64,000 bases of DNA from Arenicella chitinivorans (lineage in GTDB: Bacteria > Pseudomonadota > Gammaproteobacteria > Arenicellales > Arenicellaceae): assembly GCF_014651515.1 (NCBI RefSeq), contig NZ_BMXA01000001.1, positions 620,001-684,000 on the forward strand, given 5' to 3'. Shown piece by piece: positions 34,672-44,843 of this stretch (position 1 is its first letter; every line of letters begins with the position of its first letter). The position numbers and the translations under genes were made by a program. Under the pieces are notes generated by a model that worked only from the letters and a program-made list of their open reading frames with translations, searched no databases and was not told the DNA's origin.

Positions 34672-37431
34672 TTACTCTGCGTTGATTGCGGTTGCGTCTG
34701 TGACTGGCTCACCTTCCGCATTTAACACGATTACCTTACCTAGGCCTGCATCCCGCACGCTCTGCTCAATTGACGCTCGATCTCCAACCACCAGCCACAA
34801 CATCGCATTGGGTTGTAGATACTGTTTCGCCGCGTCGTTGATTTGCTGCAGGTTCAATGCGCGCAGATCGTTAACATAGTTGTCCCAGTAATCATCCGCC
34901 AGGTCATAGCGAACCATCGCCGTCAGATCAGCTTCAACTGCGCCTGCGGTTTCCCAGCGACCTGGCAGCGTTAAGATGCGCTTATCAAGCGCCGCGGCGA
35001 GTTCGTCATCAGTGGCGGGTCGATCAGATTGGATGGACGCTAGTTCGTTTCGAATCTCCAGCATCGATGCGGCGGTCTGGTCCTTTTGAACTGGTGCATA
35101 GGCAATATACGGACGTTCCGACTGCGTGCTGCGTATCACACTGCGAGCACCGTAAGACCAGCCTTTGTCCTCGCGCAGATTCATATTGATACGTGACGTA
35201 AAACTTGCGCCCAGTACCTCGTTCATCATGCTCAAGGGTAGCTCATCGTCAAAGCCGTATTCCGGCACCATGCTGGTCGCGAAAATCACCGACTGCTCAG
35301 CGCCAGGTCGATCAACCAGGTACACCACCGGTTCGGTCAACGGGGCAATGCGAGAGATATCTTTAGTCGGTACCTCGCCAGTGGGTAGTTTTGCCAACGA
35401 CCCTTCCAGTAAGGGTACTAATTTTTCCATACTGATATCGCCGGTCACCACTAGGGTGGCATTGTTAGCCTTAAACCAGGTTTGGTGGTATTGCGCAAGG
35501 TCAGCCACGGTCATTTGCTCCACGCTTTGCTCGGTACCAGAGCCCGAGAATGGTGCGGCGTAGGCATGATCTGCGCCATACAGCAGCGTCGGCAGTAAAC
35601 GCAGTCCAGCTCCAATCGGCGTATTTTTCTCCTGAGCAATGGCCGCCAGTTGGCGTTGTTTGAGTCGATCCAACTCCGCCTCTGGAAAGTTTGGATGCAG
35701 AATCATGTCCGCATAAATCTCCAGTGACGGTTCGAGATGCTCCGTCAGGGTATTTAAATTGACGGAACAAGAATCGAGACTCGCGCCGCTCGAAATGCCG
35801 GTACCCATGCGCGCAAGTCGAGCGCTGATATCCAGTGCGCTAAATTTGGCGGTGCCTTCGTCCAACATATTCATAGTCATGTTGGCAGTGCCCGGCTTGA
35901 CGGTTCTGTCGGCGGCATAGCCGGCATCGACCAGCAATTCCATACGTACCACGGGAACATCATGACGTTCTGCTAATCGCACTTTTAAGCCATTACTTAA
36001 GGTGGCGTGCTGAATGGTGTCAAACGCTACCACTGGCGGCGTGCCTGGCGAGGGCAGGCCGGCACTGCGGTCTACCGTGCTCGGTTTGCTGGCGAGCGTT
36101 GGGAATGGCACAACTCGCAACTTGTACTCACCGTCACTCAACCACGCACGTGCGGTGTTTTGCACTTGTTCAGCGGTTGCTTCCAGGTAGCGCTTATTGT
36201 GTGCTGACATGGTCTCAAGCGAGCCGGTGAATACTTGGTGTTTTGCCAGGATGTCTGCTTTGGTGGCGACACGTTCCAAGCTCCGCAAATAACTGGCTCG
36301 AGCACTGGATTTCACACGCTCCAACTCGTCTTTGCTCGGACCTTTGGCCAGGAAAGTGGCCAATTCCTGATCAATAATCTGGTCGATTTGATCTAATTTT
36401 TCTGCTTCCAGTGCTGTCACGATCACGCCAAATAAGCCTCCGATCTCGGAATTAAATGAGAAGGCCTGGATGTCAGACGCCAAACGATCCTGATACACCA
36501 AGCGTTTGTACAAGCGCGACTCTTTATCATTCGACAGTACGCCGGACGCTAGATCAAGGTAGTCAGCCTCCGCTGAACCCCATTCTGGCACGTTCCAGAT
36601 TTTATATAGACGCGCCTGTGGCACTCGGTCATACATGGTTTGCTCACGTTGGCCGCGACGTTTAGCCACCCATTTTTTGTGGCGTACCAGTGGTGGCCCT
36701 GGTTCGATGTCGCCGAAGTATTTTTCAACTAGGGTTTTGGCTTGTTCCGGGTCGACATCGCCGGCCAGCGTGATGGTGGCATTGCTGGCCCCATAACGGG
36801 TTTTAAACCACTCATGCACATCGTCGAGTGAGGCGGAGTCAAGGTCTTCCATTGAACCGATCACCGGCCAGGAATACGGATGTCCAATCGGGTAAGCGTT
36901 TTCGAAAATCGTGCTAAACGCCTTGCCATAAGGCTGGTTCTCGCGTTGCCGTTTTTCGTTCTGTACCACCGAGCGCTGCTCATCGAGCTTTTCCTGCGTC
37001 ACGGCGCCTAACAAATGGCCCATGCGATCAGATTCCAGCCATAGGGTCATTTCCAGTGCATTTTTTGGTACCACTTGATAGTAATTAGTGCGATCCTGAT
37101 TGGTGGTGCCGTTGATGCCAGTTGCGCCAGCGCGATCGAGTGCCTTAAACCATTCGTCGTCGTAGTTCTCTGAACCGTTAAACATCAGATGCTCAAACAA
37201 ATGCGCAAAGCCGGTACGCCCAACTTTCTCGTCCTTGGAGCCAACGTGGTACCAAACATTGACTGCCACGATTGGTGCCTTGTGATCTTCATGTACAATC
37301 AGGGTCAGACCGTTGTCGAGTGTGTATTTGGTGTAGGGAATATCCAGATCTTCATTGGCAGCCATAGCGGGCGCAAGCAGCGCCAGTGCGGCAAGCCAGA
37401 TGAAGTGATGCAGAGATTTCTTAATAGTCAT
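34672..37431 (-). CDS. M16-family zinc metallopeptidase, double-domain, exported
   Basis: A 919-residue pitrilysin-type protein with a signal peptide (IWLAALALLAPAMAA, cleavage near residue 25). The inverted zinc motif HLFEH is at H77-E80-H81, with the third ligand Glu near residue 159 (VVQNEKRQRE). The second half, from about residue 470, is the inactive partner domain (TIQHATLSNGLKVRLAERHDVPVVRMELLVDAG) and lacks HxxEH, so one chain makes the two halves of the chamber. It should degrade peptides in the periplasm. It converges with the pirin gene. Confidence 0.93.
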   Translation of the reverse strand: MTIKKSLHHFIWLAALALLAPAMAANEDLDIPYTKYTLDNGLTLIVHEDHKAPIVAVNVWYHVGSKDEKVGRTGFAHLFEHLMFNGSENYDDEWFKALDRAGATGINGTTNQDRTNYYQVVPKNALEMTLWLESDRMGHLLGAVTQEKLDEQRSVVQNEKRQRENQPYGKAFSTIFENAYPIGHPYSWPVIGSMEDLDSASLDDVHEWFKTRYGASNATITLAGDVDPEQAKTLVEKYFGDIEPGPPLVRHKKWVAKRRGQREQTMYDRVPQARLYKIWNVPEWGSAEADYLDLASGVLSNDKESRLYKRLVYQDRLASDIQAFSFNSEIGGLFGVIVTALEAEKLDQIDQIIDQELATFLAKGPSKDELERVKSSARASYLRSLERVATKADILAKHQVFTGSLETMSAHNKRYLEATAEQVQNTARAWLSDGEYKLRVVPFPTLASKPSTVDRSAGLPSPGTPPVVAFDTIQHATLSNGLKVRLAERHDVPVVRMELLVDAGYAADRTVKPGTANMTMNMLDEGTAKFSALDISARLARMGTGISSGASLDSCSVNLNTLTEHLEPSLEIYADMILHPNFPEAELDRLKQRQLAAIAQEKNTPIGAGLRLLPTLLYGADHAYAAPFSGSGTEQSVEQMTVADLAQYHQTWFKANNATLVVTGDISMEKLVPLLEGSLAKLPTGEVPTKDISRIAPLTEPVVYLVDRPGAEQSVIFATSMVPEYGFDDELPLSMMNEVLGASFTSRINMNLREDKGWSYGARSVIRSTQSERPYIAYAPVQKDQTAASMLEIRNELASIQSDRPATDDELAAALDKRILTLPGRWETAGAVEADLTAMVRYDLADDYWDNYVNDLRALNLQQINDAAKQYLQPNAMLWLVVGDRASIEQSVRDAGLGKVIVLNAEGEPVTDATAINAE

Positions 37432-37577
37432 AAGTGCACGTGTTGAGGTTAATGGTATTTAGGTGAGTTCCCGCAGTGCAGTGGCTGCATTCGGGCGTCA
37501 TTCAATGTTAAAGATTGAGCAAGATTAGCATGCTCTGGTGGAAAGTTAAGTGGCGTTAATCGCTTGGTAAGACAGCA

Positions 37578-39404
37578 ATGTTAGTAAGCGCGTTTATTTA
37601 TCTGTTGGCCGCCGTGGTGGCGGTGCCGTTTGCCAAGCGCTTGGGGCTGGGTTCGGTGCTCGGGTATTTGCTGGCAGGGATTCTGATCGGGCCGAGTATG
37701 CTGCACTTGGTCGGTGATCAGACCGATGTCATGCATGTGGCTGAATTTGGTGTCGTCATGATGCTGTTTCTGGTTGGCTTGGAGCTGCAACCGAGTCGTT
37801 TGTGGAGCCTGCGTAAACCGATTCTGGGTTTAGGTGGACTCCAGGTGCTGCTGACCGCCAGTGCAATTACGCTGGCACTGCGATTTTCGTCGTCAATGCC
37901 GTGGCAGACCTGTGTCGCTATTGGCTTGGCCCTAGCGTTGTCGTCTACAGCGATCGTGATCCAGTCGCTATCTGAGCGTGGTCAGCTGGATACGCCAGCT
38001 GGTCGGAATGCCTTCTCGGTGTTGCTGTTTCAGGATATTGCAGTGATTCCAATTCTAGCCTTGTTCCCGTTGCTGGCCACCATGCCGGTCTCGAATGAGG
38101 TCGCGCACCACTCGAGCAATTTGTTAAATGGCTTGCCAACCTGGCTACAAGTGATCGCCTCACTGGGGAGCATTGCCCTGATTGTATTGATTGGTCGGTA
38201 CGCGTTGCGACCAATCTTTCGTTTTATTGCTGACACCGATATGCGCGAGCTGTTTACCGCATTTGCGCTGTTGTTGGTTGTTGGTATTGCGCTTGCAATG
38301 TCGGCTATTGGCTTATCCGCGGCCCTGGGTACCTTTTTGGCCGGTGTGGTGTTGGCTGAAAGCGAGTTTCGACATGAAATCGAAGTGGATATCGCACCGT
38401 TTAAAAGTCTGTTGCTAGGGCTGTTTTTCATCACCGTAGGCGCGAATATTGATTTTTCGGTGGTGGCGTCTAACCTGGGACTGATTGGTGTGTTAGTGCT
38501 GGCTCTGATCGCTATAAAAGCACTGGTGTTATTAGGCTTGAGTCAAATCTTCCGAATGGGCAAAATGCCCGCGCTGCTGTTTACCGCGGCGTTGGCTCAA
38601 GGTGGCGAGTTCGCCTTTGTCCTAGCATCTGCTGGACTGCAGTTTTCCGTGTTCGATGCCCACACAACGAGTCTGATGACCATTGTTGTGGCATTGTCAA
38701 TGTTAATGGCGCCGTTGTTATTCGTGGCTTTTGAAGCCTATGCAAATCGCGTTAATCAAGAAGCCAATTTTGACCACGAAACAGAAGATGTACCGCCGAC
38801 GTGTGACGTTATCATTGCGGGTTACGGGCGTTTTGGACAAATTATCGGTCGGTTTCTTTCCAGTGCGGGCTATGATTTAACGATCCTAGACCACAGTGCT
38901 AGCCAGATTGAGCTAGTAAGGCGTTTCGGTAGCACGGTTTATTACGGCGATGCAGCTCGTGCAGACTTGTTGGCAGCGGCGGGCGCCGCGAGTGCCAAGC
39001 TGTTGGTTGTGGGGGTGGATAACGTCGACAAATCGCTCGAAATCGTACGTACTGCCAAAAAACATTTTCCGACTATGAAAATCGTGGCGCGCGCAGTGGA
39101 TCGACGCCACACTTATGAATTGCTTGCTGAAGAGGTCGAAGCAATCCGGCGAGAGGTCTTTCATCCTGCGCTTGAGCTTGGGGTGGACGCATTAAAAATA
39201 CTCGGTCGAGACGGCGAAGAAGCTGAACGCATGATGCAGATATTTAGTGAGCACGATCAAGCCACGTTATTAAAGCTGGCCGATGTTTGGGGAGACGACC
39301 AATCTTACGGGCGTGCAATTCGGCAACATGTCGAGGATTTACGCACTATCCTGATGGAAGATGCCGCACGCGATGCCGCACGATCGGACGACACACCCGA
39401 CTGA
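37578..39404 (+). CDS. CPA2-family cation:proton antiporter with TrkA-N domain (KefB/KefC type)
   Basis: A 608-residue protein. About 12-13 membrane segments fill the first ~390 residues, with GSVLGYLLAGILIGPS, MLFLVGLELQPSRLW and LALSSTAIVIQSLSERGQL typical of monovalent cation:proton antiporter-2 proteins. A cytoplasmic TrkA-N (RCK) domain follows with the nucleotide-binding motif IAGYGRFGQIIGRFL and GDAARADLL. Family members export K+ in exchange for H+, often gated by NAD(H) or glutathione adducts. No KefF/KefG partner gene is adjacent, so gating is uncertain. Confidence 0.92.
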   Translation: MLVSAFIYLLAAVVAVPFAKRLGLGSVLGYLLAGILIGPSMLHLVGDQTDVMHVAEFGVVMMLFLVGLELQPSRLWSLRKPILGLGGLQVLLTASAITLALRFSSSMPWQTCVAIGLALALSSTAIVIQSLSERGQLDTPAGRNAFSVLLFQDIAVIPILALFPLLATMPVSNEVAHHSSNLLNGLPTWLQVIASLGSIALIVLIGRYALRPIFRFIADTDMRELFTAFALLLVVGIALAMSAIGLSAALGTFLAGVVLAESEFRHEIEVDIAPFKSLLLGLFFITVGANIDFSVVASNLGLIGVLVLALIAIKALVLLGLSQIFRMGKMPALLFTAALAQGGEFAFVLASAGLQFSVFDAHTTSLMTIVVALSMLMAPLLFVAFEAYANRVNQEANFDHETEDVPPTCDVIIAGYGRFGQIIGRFLSSAGYDLTILDHSASQIELVRRFGSTVYYGDAARADLLAAAGAASAKLLVVGVDNVDKSLEIVRTAKKHFPTMKIVARAVDRRHTYELLAEEVEAIRREVFHPALELGVDALKILGRDGEEAERMMQIFSEHDQATLLKLADVWGDDQSYGRAIRQHVEDLRTILMEDAARDAARSDDTPD

Positions 39405-39464
39405 GTCGCGGCACTCGAGGGCAAAGCTGAATTAAATCACCTTTTTTGTAGCGACGGCCTGGAC

Positions 39465-39470
39465 TATAAT
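39465..39470 (+). promoter_or_regulatory. Predicted -10 box of ppiD
   Basis: A perfect TATAAT, 49 bp before the ATG of ppiD. The matching -35 is weak (T-rich stretch at 39442-39447, 17-bp spacer). Confidence 0.45.
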
Positions 39471-39518
39471 GGCGCGCTGCAAATATTAGAACTATCCTAC
39501 CTGACATAAGGAACCGCT

Positions 39519-41417
39519 ATGTTAACTGAAATCCGTGACCGCTCCTCAGGCTGGTTTGCTTGGATCATTGCCGCCATTATTATCATTCCAATGGCTTTCT
39601 TCGGCGTGCAACAATACGCTGACACTCAAGCACGTCCAACGATCGTCGAGATCGGTGATGCGAAAATTACGCAACCTGATTTTCAGGCTCGTTTGTCGCA
39701 GATCCAGAATCAGCGCCTAGCCCAAAACCCGGAGCTGGCCAGCACTGGTATTCTCAATAGTAAGGAATTCAAAACCAGCGTATTGCAGTCCATGATGAAT
39801 CAGGAGCTGGTGAACTATGTGGCCAACAAGTTCGGCTACGAAGTCAGTGACAAACAGGTCACCAACGAAATCCTACAAGACCCCACTTTCCAAACCGATG
39901 GTCAGTTTGATCAGGATTTGTTTAATGCGCAAATGGCGCGTTATGGGCGTGGCGGTGGCCGCACCTATAAGACAGAACTTAAGAGCTCTCAGCGTCTGGG
40001 TCAGGTTGTCTCTGGCTACGAAGAGTCTGCACTGGTACTGCCGGGCGAAGTGCGTCGCTTACTGGAGATTCAGGCCGAACAACGCCGCTTCGACTTAATT
40101 ACGGTCAGTCAGTCGGATTTTCGTGACCAAATCGAAGTATCTGACACCGACATCGAACAGTATTATCAAGACAATATCGATCAATTTCAAAATCCAGACC
40201 GCGTCTCCGTTGAGTACGTTGAGCTAGACATTCAACGCGTGGCAGAAGGCATTGAAATAGAAGAAGCGGTGTTGCAAGAAGCCTACGAAAGTTACAAATC
40301 TGGCTACGAGTCTGATGAAACGCGCACCACACGACACATTCTGTTGAGCACCAATGATGGCGAAAGTGAAGCTGCGCAACTTGCTAAAGCGGAAGAGTTG
40401 GTAACGCAGCTGCGTCAAGGCGCGGATTTCGCTACCCTGGCAACCGAGAACTCGGACGATCCTGGTTCTGCCAGTAATGGCGGTTCATTGGGCGACGTGG
40501 AACGTGGCGAAATGGTGCCTGAGTTCGACGAAAAAACGTTTGCCCTAACCGAAGGTGAGATTTCTGATCCGGTAAAAACGCAGTTTGGTTATCACATCAT
40601 TCAAGTCGAAAAAATTAATGCCACTGAACCCGAGCCGTTTGCTGCCAAGCGTTTTGAGTTGCAGGAAGAAGAGCAGCTGCGTCTTGCTGAGGAGCGTGTT
40701 GCTGAACTGGCTGAACAAATGCGCAACTTGTTGTTCGAAAACCCCGAGAGCCTGGCCAAAGCAGCCGAGATGGCCGAGTTGGAAGTACGAAGCTCAGATC
40801 TGTTTTCGCGTACCGAAGGCACGGGCATTGCCAGTAATGAAGTGGTTCGTGAAGCCGCCTTCAGCGACGCGGTCCTGACTGATGGCTACAACTCAGAACT
40901 GATTGAGCTGACTGATGGTGTTTACCTGGCGTTACGTAAGAAAGAATTTAATTCTGCCGCGCCTAAGCAACTGGACGAAGTTCGCGCGCAAATCAAATCT
41001 GCGTTGATTAACGAGCGTGCTATCGCACTAGCTAAGCAAACGGGTGACGACTTACTAGCGCGCGCCAATTCAGACTGGTCTTCCTTGGCACAGGACAGCG
41101 CGGTCAAGGTCGAAACCTACACCGTCTCGATGCTGGACACCGAACGCAAGGTGTCGCCAGCCGTCATGAGCGAAGTTATAAAAATGCGCCTCGATGATAC
41201 CGCCACCAAGGTGAAGTCATTCACCGGCTTGAATGGTGATTTTCATATCGTGCGTTTAACTCAGATTGCGCCTGGCGATTTGGCCAATGTGAGTGATGCG
41301 ATCAAAGATGCGACCCGTCGAATTCTGCGTCAGCGTAATGGTACCGCCATGGTCGAAGCGTACATTGATGGCTTGAGTGACCAGCTGAATCTGGAAATTA
41401 ACGAAGACCTGTTGTAA
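39519..41417 (+). CDS. ppiD: Peptidyl-prolyl isomerase PpiD (SurA-N / parvulin, membrane-anchored)
   Basis: A 632-residue protein. A single N-terminal signal anchor (WFAWIIAAIIIIPMAFFGVQ, residues 12-31) holds it in the inner membrane with the bulk in the periplasm. The SurA-N-like chaperone domain follows, then a parvulin PPIase domain near residues 265-365 (TRHILLST...ADFATLATENSDDPGSASNGGSLGDVERGEMVPEF...FGYHIIQVEKI). It assists folding of newly translocated proteins at the Sec translocon. The E. coli order lon-hupB-ppiD is stretched here by tRNAs and three genes. Confidence 0.95.
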   Translation: MLTEIRDRSSGWFAWIIAAIIIIPMAFFGVQQYADTQARPTIVEIGDAKITQPDFQARLSQIQNQRLAQNPELASTGILNSKEFKTSVLQSMMNQELVNYVANKFGYEVSDKQVTNEILQDPTFQTDGQFDQDLFNAQMARYGRGGGRTYKTELKSSQRLGQVVSGYEESALVLPGEVRRLLEIQAEQRRFDLITVSQSDFRDQIEVSDTDIEQYYQDNIDQFQNPDRVSVEYVELDIQRVAEGIEIEEAVLQEAYESYKSGYESDETRTTRHILLSTNDGESEAAQLAKAEELVTQLRQGADFATLATENSDDPGSASNGGSLGDVERGEMVPEFDEKTFALTEGEISDPVKTQFGYHIIQVEKINATEPEPFAAKRFELQEEEQLRLAEERVAELAEQMRNLLFENPESLAKAAEMAELEVRSSDLFSRTEGTGIASNEVVREAAFSDAVLTDGYNSELIELTDGVYLALRKKEFNSAAPKQLDEVRAQIKSALINERAIALAKQTGDDLLARANSDWSSLAQDSAVKVETYTVSMLDTERKVSPAVMSEVIKMRLDDTATKVKSFTGLNGDFHIVRLTQIAPGDLANVSDAIKDATRRILRQRNGTAMVEAYIDGLSDQLNLEINEDLL

Positions 41418-41431
41418 TCGAGGTCGCAATC

Positions 41432-41468
41432 GTGGTTGTGGCGCTAAGTCTGATTTAGCGCCAACCAC
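41432..41468 (+). terminator. Strong hairpin between ppiD and fabV
   Basis: GTGGTTGTGGCGCTAA pairs with TTAGCGCCAACCAC across a 7-nt loop, with a 2-nt bulge. There is no U-tract. It may terminate ppiD or stabilise the message. Confidence 0.45.
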
Positions 41469-41504
41469 TTGCTATCTAGCTCCACAAACTAGTAAGGAAC
41501 AGCG

Positions 41505-42689
41505 ATGATTATCAAACCCAAAGTTCGAGGCTTTATCTGCACCAACGCACACCCAGTAGGCTGTGCTGAAAACGTGGCGCAGCAGATTGAGTACATCAAG
41601 CAGCAAGATATGTCTGGCACCAACGATACGCCAAAGAATGTCCTGGTGATCGGCGCCTCAACCGGCTACGGTCTAGCCTCGCGAATCACCGCTGCTTACG
41701 GCTACGGTGCAAAAACCTTAGGCTTGTTTTTTGAAAAGCCACCAACTGAGAAGCGCACCGCATCGGCAGGGTTCTACAATTCAGCGGCGTTCGAAAAGCA
41801 AGCCAAGGCCGATGGCCTGTATGCCAAAAGCATTAACGGCGACGCATTTTCGAATGAAGCCAAACAGCAAGTAATCGACTTAATCAAGGCTGACATGGGC
41901 CAGGTTGATCTGGTGGTCTATAGCTTGGCGTCACCTCGACGCACTGACCCCATCAGTGGTAACACCTACATGTCGACCTTGAAGCCAATTGGCCAGTCGT
42001 ACACCGCTAAGAACCTGAACACCGACACGCAAATTGTCGGTGAGGTCACCGTCGAGCCAGCGTCAGAAGAAGAAATCGCCAACACCATCAAAGTCATGGG
42101 TGGCGAAGACTGGTCGTTGTGGATCCATGCGCTGCATGAGGCAGGTGTGTTAACCGACAACGCAAAAACCGTTGCTTACACCTACATCGGAGAGAAGCTG
42201 ACCAAGCCAATCTACGGCCATGCCACAATCGGTAAAGCCAAAGAACACTTGGACACCACTGCCGCTGAGTTGAACGCCAACTTGCCAGTGCAAGCCAACG
42301 TGTCTGTGCTTAAAGCCGTGGTAACGCAGGCGAGTTCTGCGATTCCTGTCATGCCACTGTATCTCTCAATTCTGTTCAAGGAAATGAAGGCAGAAGGCAC
42401 GCATGAAGGGTGTATCGAGCAATTGGACCGTCTGTTCAAAGAATGCATCTACTCGGACTCACCACGCCTGGATTCAGACAACCGTTTCCGTGTCGATGAG
42501 CTTGAGTTGACGCCAGAGATGCAGGCCAAAGTCGAAGCAATTTGGCCACAGGTTACGACCGAAAATTTGCATGAGTTGTCTGATTTCGATGGCTATAAAA
42601 AAGAGTTTCTGCGCTTATTTGGTTTCGAAATTGACGGTGTGGATTACGACGCCGATGTCAGTCCGCTAGTTGATGCCGAATTTTTGTAA
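41505..42689 (+). CDS. fabV: Enoyl-[acyl-carrier-protein] reductase FabV
   Basis: A 394-residue member of the large SDR-type FabV/trans-2-enoyl-CoA reductase family. It begins [19 protein letters not shown]. The cofactor motif is [16 protein letters not shown], and the active-site region is [26 protein letters not shown] with the Tyr-x8-Lys arrangement. It reduces enoyl-ACP with NAD(P)H in the last step of fatty acid elongation. FabV enzymes are naturally less sensitive to triclosan than FabI. The start is preceded by TAAGGAA. rsmJ follows closely. Confidence 0.96.
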   Translation: MIIKPKVRGFICTNAHPVGCAENVAQQIEYIKQQDMSGTNDTPKNVLVIGASTGYGLASRITAAYGYGAKTLGLFFEKPPTEKRTASAGFYNSAAFEKQAKADGLYAKSINGDAFSNEAKQQVIDLIKADMGQVDLVVYSLASPRRTDPISGNTYMSTLKPIGQSYTAKNLNTDTQIVGEVTVEPASEEEIANTIKVMGGEDWSLWIHALHEAGVLTDNAKTVAYTYIGEKLTKPIYGHATIGKAKEHLDTTAAELNANLPVQANVSVLKAVVTQASSAIPVMPLYLSILFKEMKAEGTHEGCIEQLDRLFKECIYSDSPRLDSDNRFRVDELELTPEMQAKVEAIWPQVTTENLHELSDFDGYKKEFLRLFGFEIDGVDYDADVSPLVDAEFL

Positions 42690-42711
42690 TCTAAGATAGT
42701 GCATTTGCCGA

Positions 42712-43509
42712 GTGGATTCGCTCGGCCAGCAACAGATGTCACACTTCTGGTTCCAGCTAAAAAGCAGCAGTCTGTCAATCGACAGTACGCTGGAACCAGC
42801 TCTAACAGAGGCGCTTTTAGCGCCTCTTCGTGTTTCTGGTATCGAGCTCAACCAGCGCTCCGAGTTCTGCGATATTGAACTGGCTCTAACCCAGCAGGGC
42901 GTCAGTCTTAGCTGGCAAAAATCCAAACGGGAACGACTCACTATCGACTTAAATATGCCCGCCGAGGTCACTAGCCAACGTTCGTTTCCAGCCCCCAAAC
43001 AGGGTGCATTCAATCAAGCCCTTGGGCGCAAAACACGCCACGTGCTGGATGCCACCGGCGGCTGGGGCGGGGATGCGCTGTTGATGTGTCAGCAGGGCTA
43101 CCAAGTCACCATTCAGGAACGTGATCCACTGATGGCCGTGGTGTTGTCTGCTGCGTTTGGCGCACTCAAGCACACCGACTGGGCAGTCAAAAATCAGGTA
43201 ACAACGCCAACCGTGTTGTGGCGCGACTCGGGTGAGGAAACCAATGAGATTGTCAGTGACATTGATTGCGTTTACCTCGACCCAATGTTCCCCCCCAAGC
43301 GTAAGAAATCAGCCGCTGTGAACAAACAAATGCAATTCTTGCAATGGTGGGTTGGAGCCGATGAAGATGCCACACAGATGGCACAAACCATGATCGACAG
43401 CCAATACCCGCGCGTAGTCGTCAAGCGCCCCACACACGCAGAACCCCTGGTCGCAAACCCCAGTACAAATTTCAGTAGCAAGTTGGTGCAGTACGACGTG
43501 TACCTTTGA
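42712..43509 (+). CDS. rsmJ: 16S rRNA (guanine(1516)-N(2))-methyltransferase RsmJ
   Basis: A class I SAM methyltransferase of up to 265 residues. The SAM-binding motif is HVLDATGGWGGDALLM, followed by VTIQERDPLMAVVL. The RsmJ-specific catalytic segment is VYLDPMFPPKRKKSAAVNKQMQFLQWWVG, and RVVVKRPTHAEPL lies near the end. It methylates G1516 of 16S rRNA. The start codon is uncertain: GTG at 42712 or ATG at 42736, neither with a strong ribosome-binding site. It marks the end of the core block before the accessory region. Confidence 0.9.
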   Translation: MDSLGQQQMSHFWFQLKSSSLSIDSTLEPALTEALLAPLRVSGIELNQRSEFCDIELALTQQGVSLSWQKSKRERLTIDLNMPAEVTSQRSFPAPKQGAFNQALGRKTRHVLDATGGWGGDALLMCQQGYQVTIQERDPLMAVVLSAAFGALKHTDWAVKNQVTTPTVLWRDSGEETNEIVSDIDCVYLDPMFPPKRKKSAAVNKQMQFLQWWVGADEDATQMAQTMIDSQYPRVVVKRPTHAEPLVANPSTNFSSKLVQYDVYL

Positions 43510-43864
43510 GCTTGAGCACGATTGGACTACCTAAGTCCGTTGTTTTGGTTATCTAAAAATTTTTGGGTAAACAAACAGCATATCTGTATGGTTTTCGTAG
43601 AAGCGGTCGCTTTGCCCCAAACTCGCGTTCACTGTGCCACTCTTGATATTGGAAAAGCAAAGAAAAACAATACCCTATATATTCCATTGAGAATGTTATT
43701 GCGCACTGCTAGGATTGATATGGCGCAGGCGCACTTTAAACCAAGGGAATACGAAGGAATGAGGAATAGTAGAGGTAAAACAGAGGGATACGAAAGTTTC
43801 TCGAAATATCAATTTGGGCGAAATCGAGCGCGCTCAATAATAAGCTGTTAATGCGCGAAGCGAT
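43510..43864 (+). other. Low-information spacer at left edge of accessory region
   Basis: An open frame at 43522-43851 (TTG start) has no recognisable motif and no ribosome-binding site; it is not called as a gene. The base composition drops relative to the core on the left. Confidence 0.35.
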
Positions 43865-44269
43865 ATGGTTGATGACTACTTTAAAGGCAAAGGCCAAAAC
43901 GAACAGAAATACACCGAATCCGTAGGATCACCTTCTTGGGACGGAAGCAAGTTTCATCATCCTCTGGCCCAACAAATTTGGGAAGTATTTCCAAGCAGAT
44001 TAAAAAAAATTGTTTTCAACGAAGTCCAGAGTGGAAATACTATTGATTCAGTCCTAATAAATCACAATTTGAGCATCACTAAAGTGGCCCTAACAACAGA
44101 GCCTATTACTGATTTCAGCAAGATAGAAAAAATCAAAATAAGACAGATGGGTCAAAGAAGTGATTTTGGCCGTTATCTCTATGATGGAACATCATATACG
44201 GTAGAAGACTTAGAAAGCGGCTGCTATATATCATTTAAAGATACATCTTATGTTGAAGAAAGCTATTAG
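43865..44269 (+). CDS. Hypothetical protein, possible gene-cassette product
   Basis: A 134-residue protein without recognisable family. Charged and mostly soluble, with no signal peptide or membrane segment. It starts at ATG 43865 and ends at 44269. Its stop is immediately followed by an attC-like sequence (44270-44330), and its start follows a GTTAATGC-type core at about 43849, so it looks like a promoterless integron-type gene cassette. The AT-rich composition contrasts with rsmJ. Confidence 0.5.
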   Translation: MVDDYFKGKGQNEQKYTESVGSPSWDGSKFHHPLAQQIWEVFPSRLKKIVFNEVQSGNTIDSVLINHNLSITKVALTTEPITDFSKIEKIKIRQMGQRSDFGRYLYDGTSYTVEDLESGCYISFKDTSYVEESY

Positions 44270-44330
44270 CATTAACAAGTTTGCAAAGTTTGCTTCGTTC
44301 GTTCACTCACTGCGCGGGACGGCGTTATAC
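44270..44330 (+). other. attC-like recombination site
   Basis: The 3' end of the small hypothetical gene runs into CATTAACAAG at the left and GGCGTTATAC at the right, with imperfect inverted sequence between. This is the R''...R' layout of integron attC sites (AAC at one end, GTT at the other, about 60 bp long). The next gene starts 22 nt past it. The core matches are imperfect, so the call is tentative. Confidence 0.4.
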
Positions 44331-44351
44331 AAATACGGTGGTGCTTGATAG

Positions 44352-44843
44352 ATGCAACTAGAATTTTGGTTTGAATTTGGTAGTACGTATTCATACCCGG
44401 CTGCAATGAGAATTGAGCATCTTGCTGGTGCGCATAATCTAGAGTTGCTATGGAAGCCATTTTTGCTCTGCCCTATATTCAATAATCAAGGGTGGAACGA
44501 CTCTCCATTCAATACACATCATGCTAAAGGTAAGTATATGTGGAGAGATATGGAGCGGATTTGTGAAGCAGAAAGTATTCCACTCAAAAAGCCTTCCGTA
44601 TTTCCGAGGAATGGCCTTTTAGCTTCTCGGATAGCATGTACATACGCGGCAGAGAAATGGATTCCTGATTTTATACGATCAGTCTATAGCGCGAATTTTG
44701 CAATGGATCTGGATATTTCCGATTCAAAAGTCATAAAGTCGTGCATTCCATCGGTTGCGGGGTGCAAAGATACCGTTGTTGATCAAGCTTCGACTCCAAG
44801 TGCGAAAGTATTGACTAAACATGGACAGCCACTGTCTGACTAG
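44352..44843 (+). pseudogene. 2-hydroxychromene-2-carboxylate isomerase-like (DsbA/thioredoxin-fold) protein, C-terminally truncated
   Basis: The 163-residue product matches the first three quarters of HCCA-isomerase/DsbA-family proteins: FWFEFGSTYSYPAAMRIE, WKPFLLCPIFNNQGWNDSPFNTHHAKGKYMWRDMERIC, FPRNGLLASRIACTYA and FIRSVYSANFAMDLDISD. Homology stops at residue ~156, and the last residues (HGQPLSD) are translated from the repeat beginning at 44811. The C-terminal active-site segment around GAP(S/T)FFV is missing. An in-situ truncation by the REP-like composite repeat is the simplest reading. It may have been the next gene cassette. Confidence 0.7.

Noticed and set aside
42803-42830. Terminator-like hairpin (GAGGCGC-TTTTA-GCGCCTC)
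   Set aside because: It lies inside the rsmJ coding region, which continues through it with the expected family sequence; it may be chance.
43522-43851. 109-residue open frame after rsmJ
   Set aside because: TTG start without a ribosome-binding site, no recognisable motif and mixed composition; not enough to support a gene.
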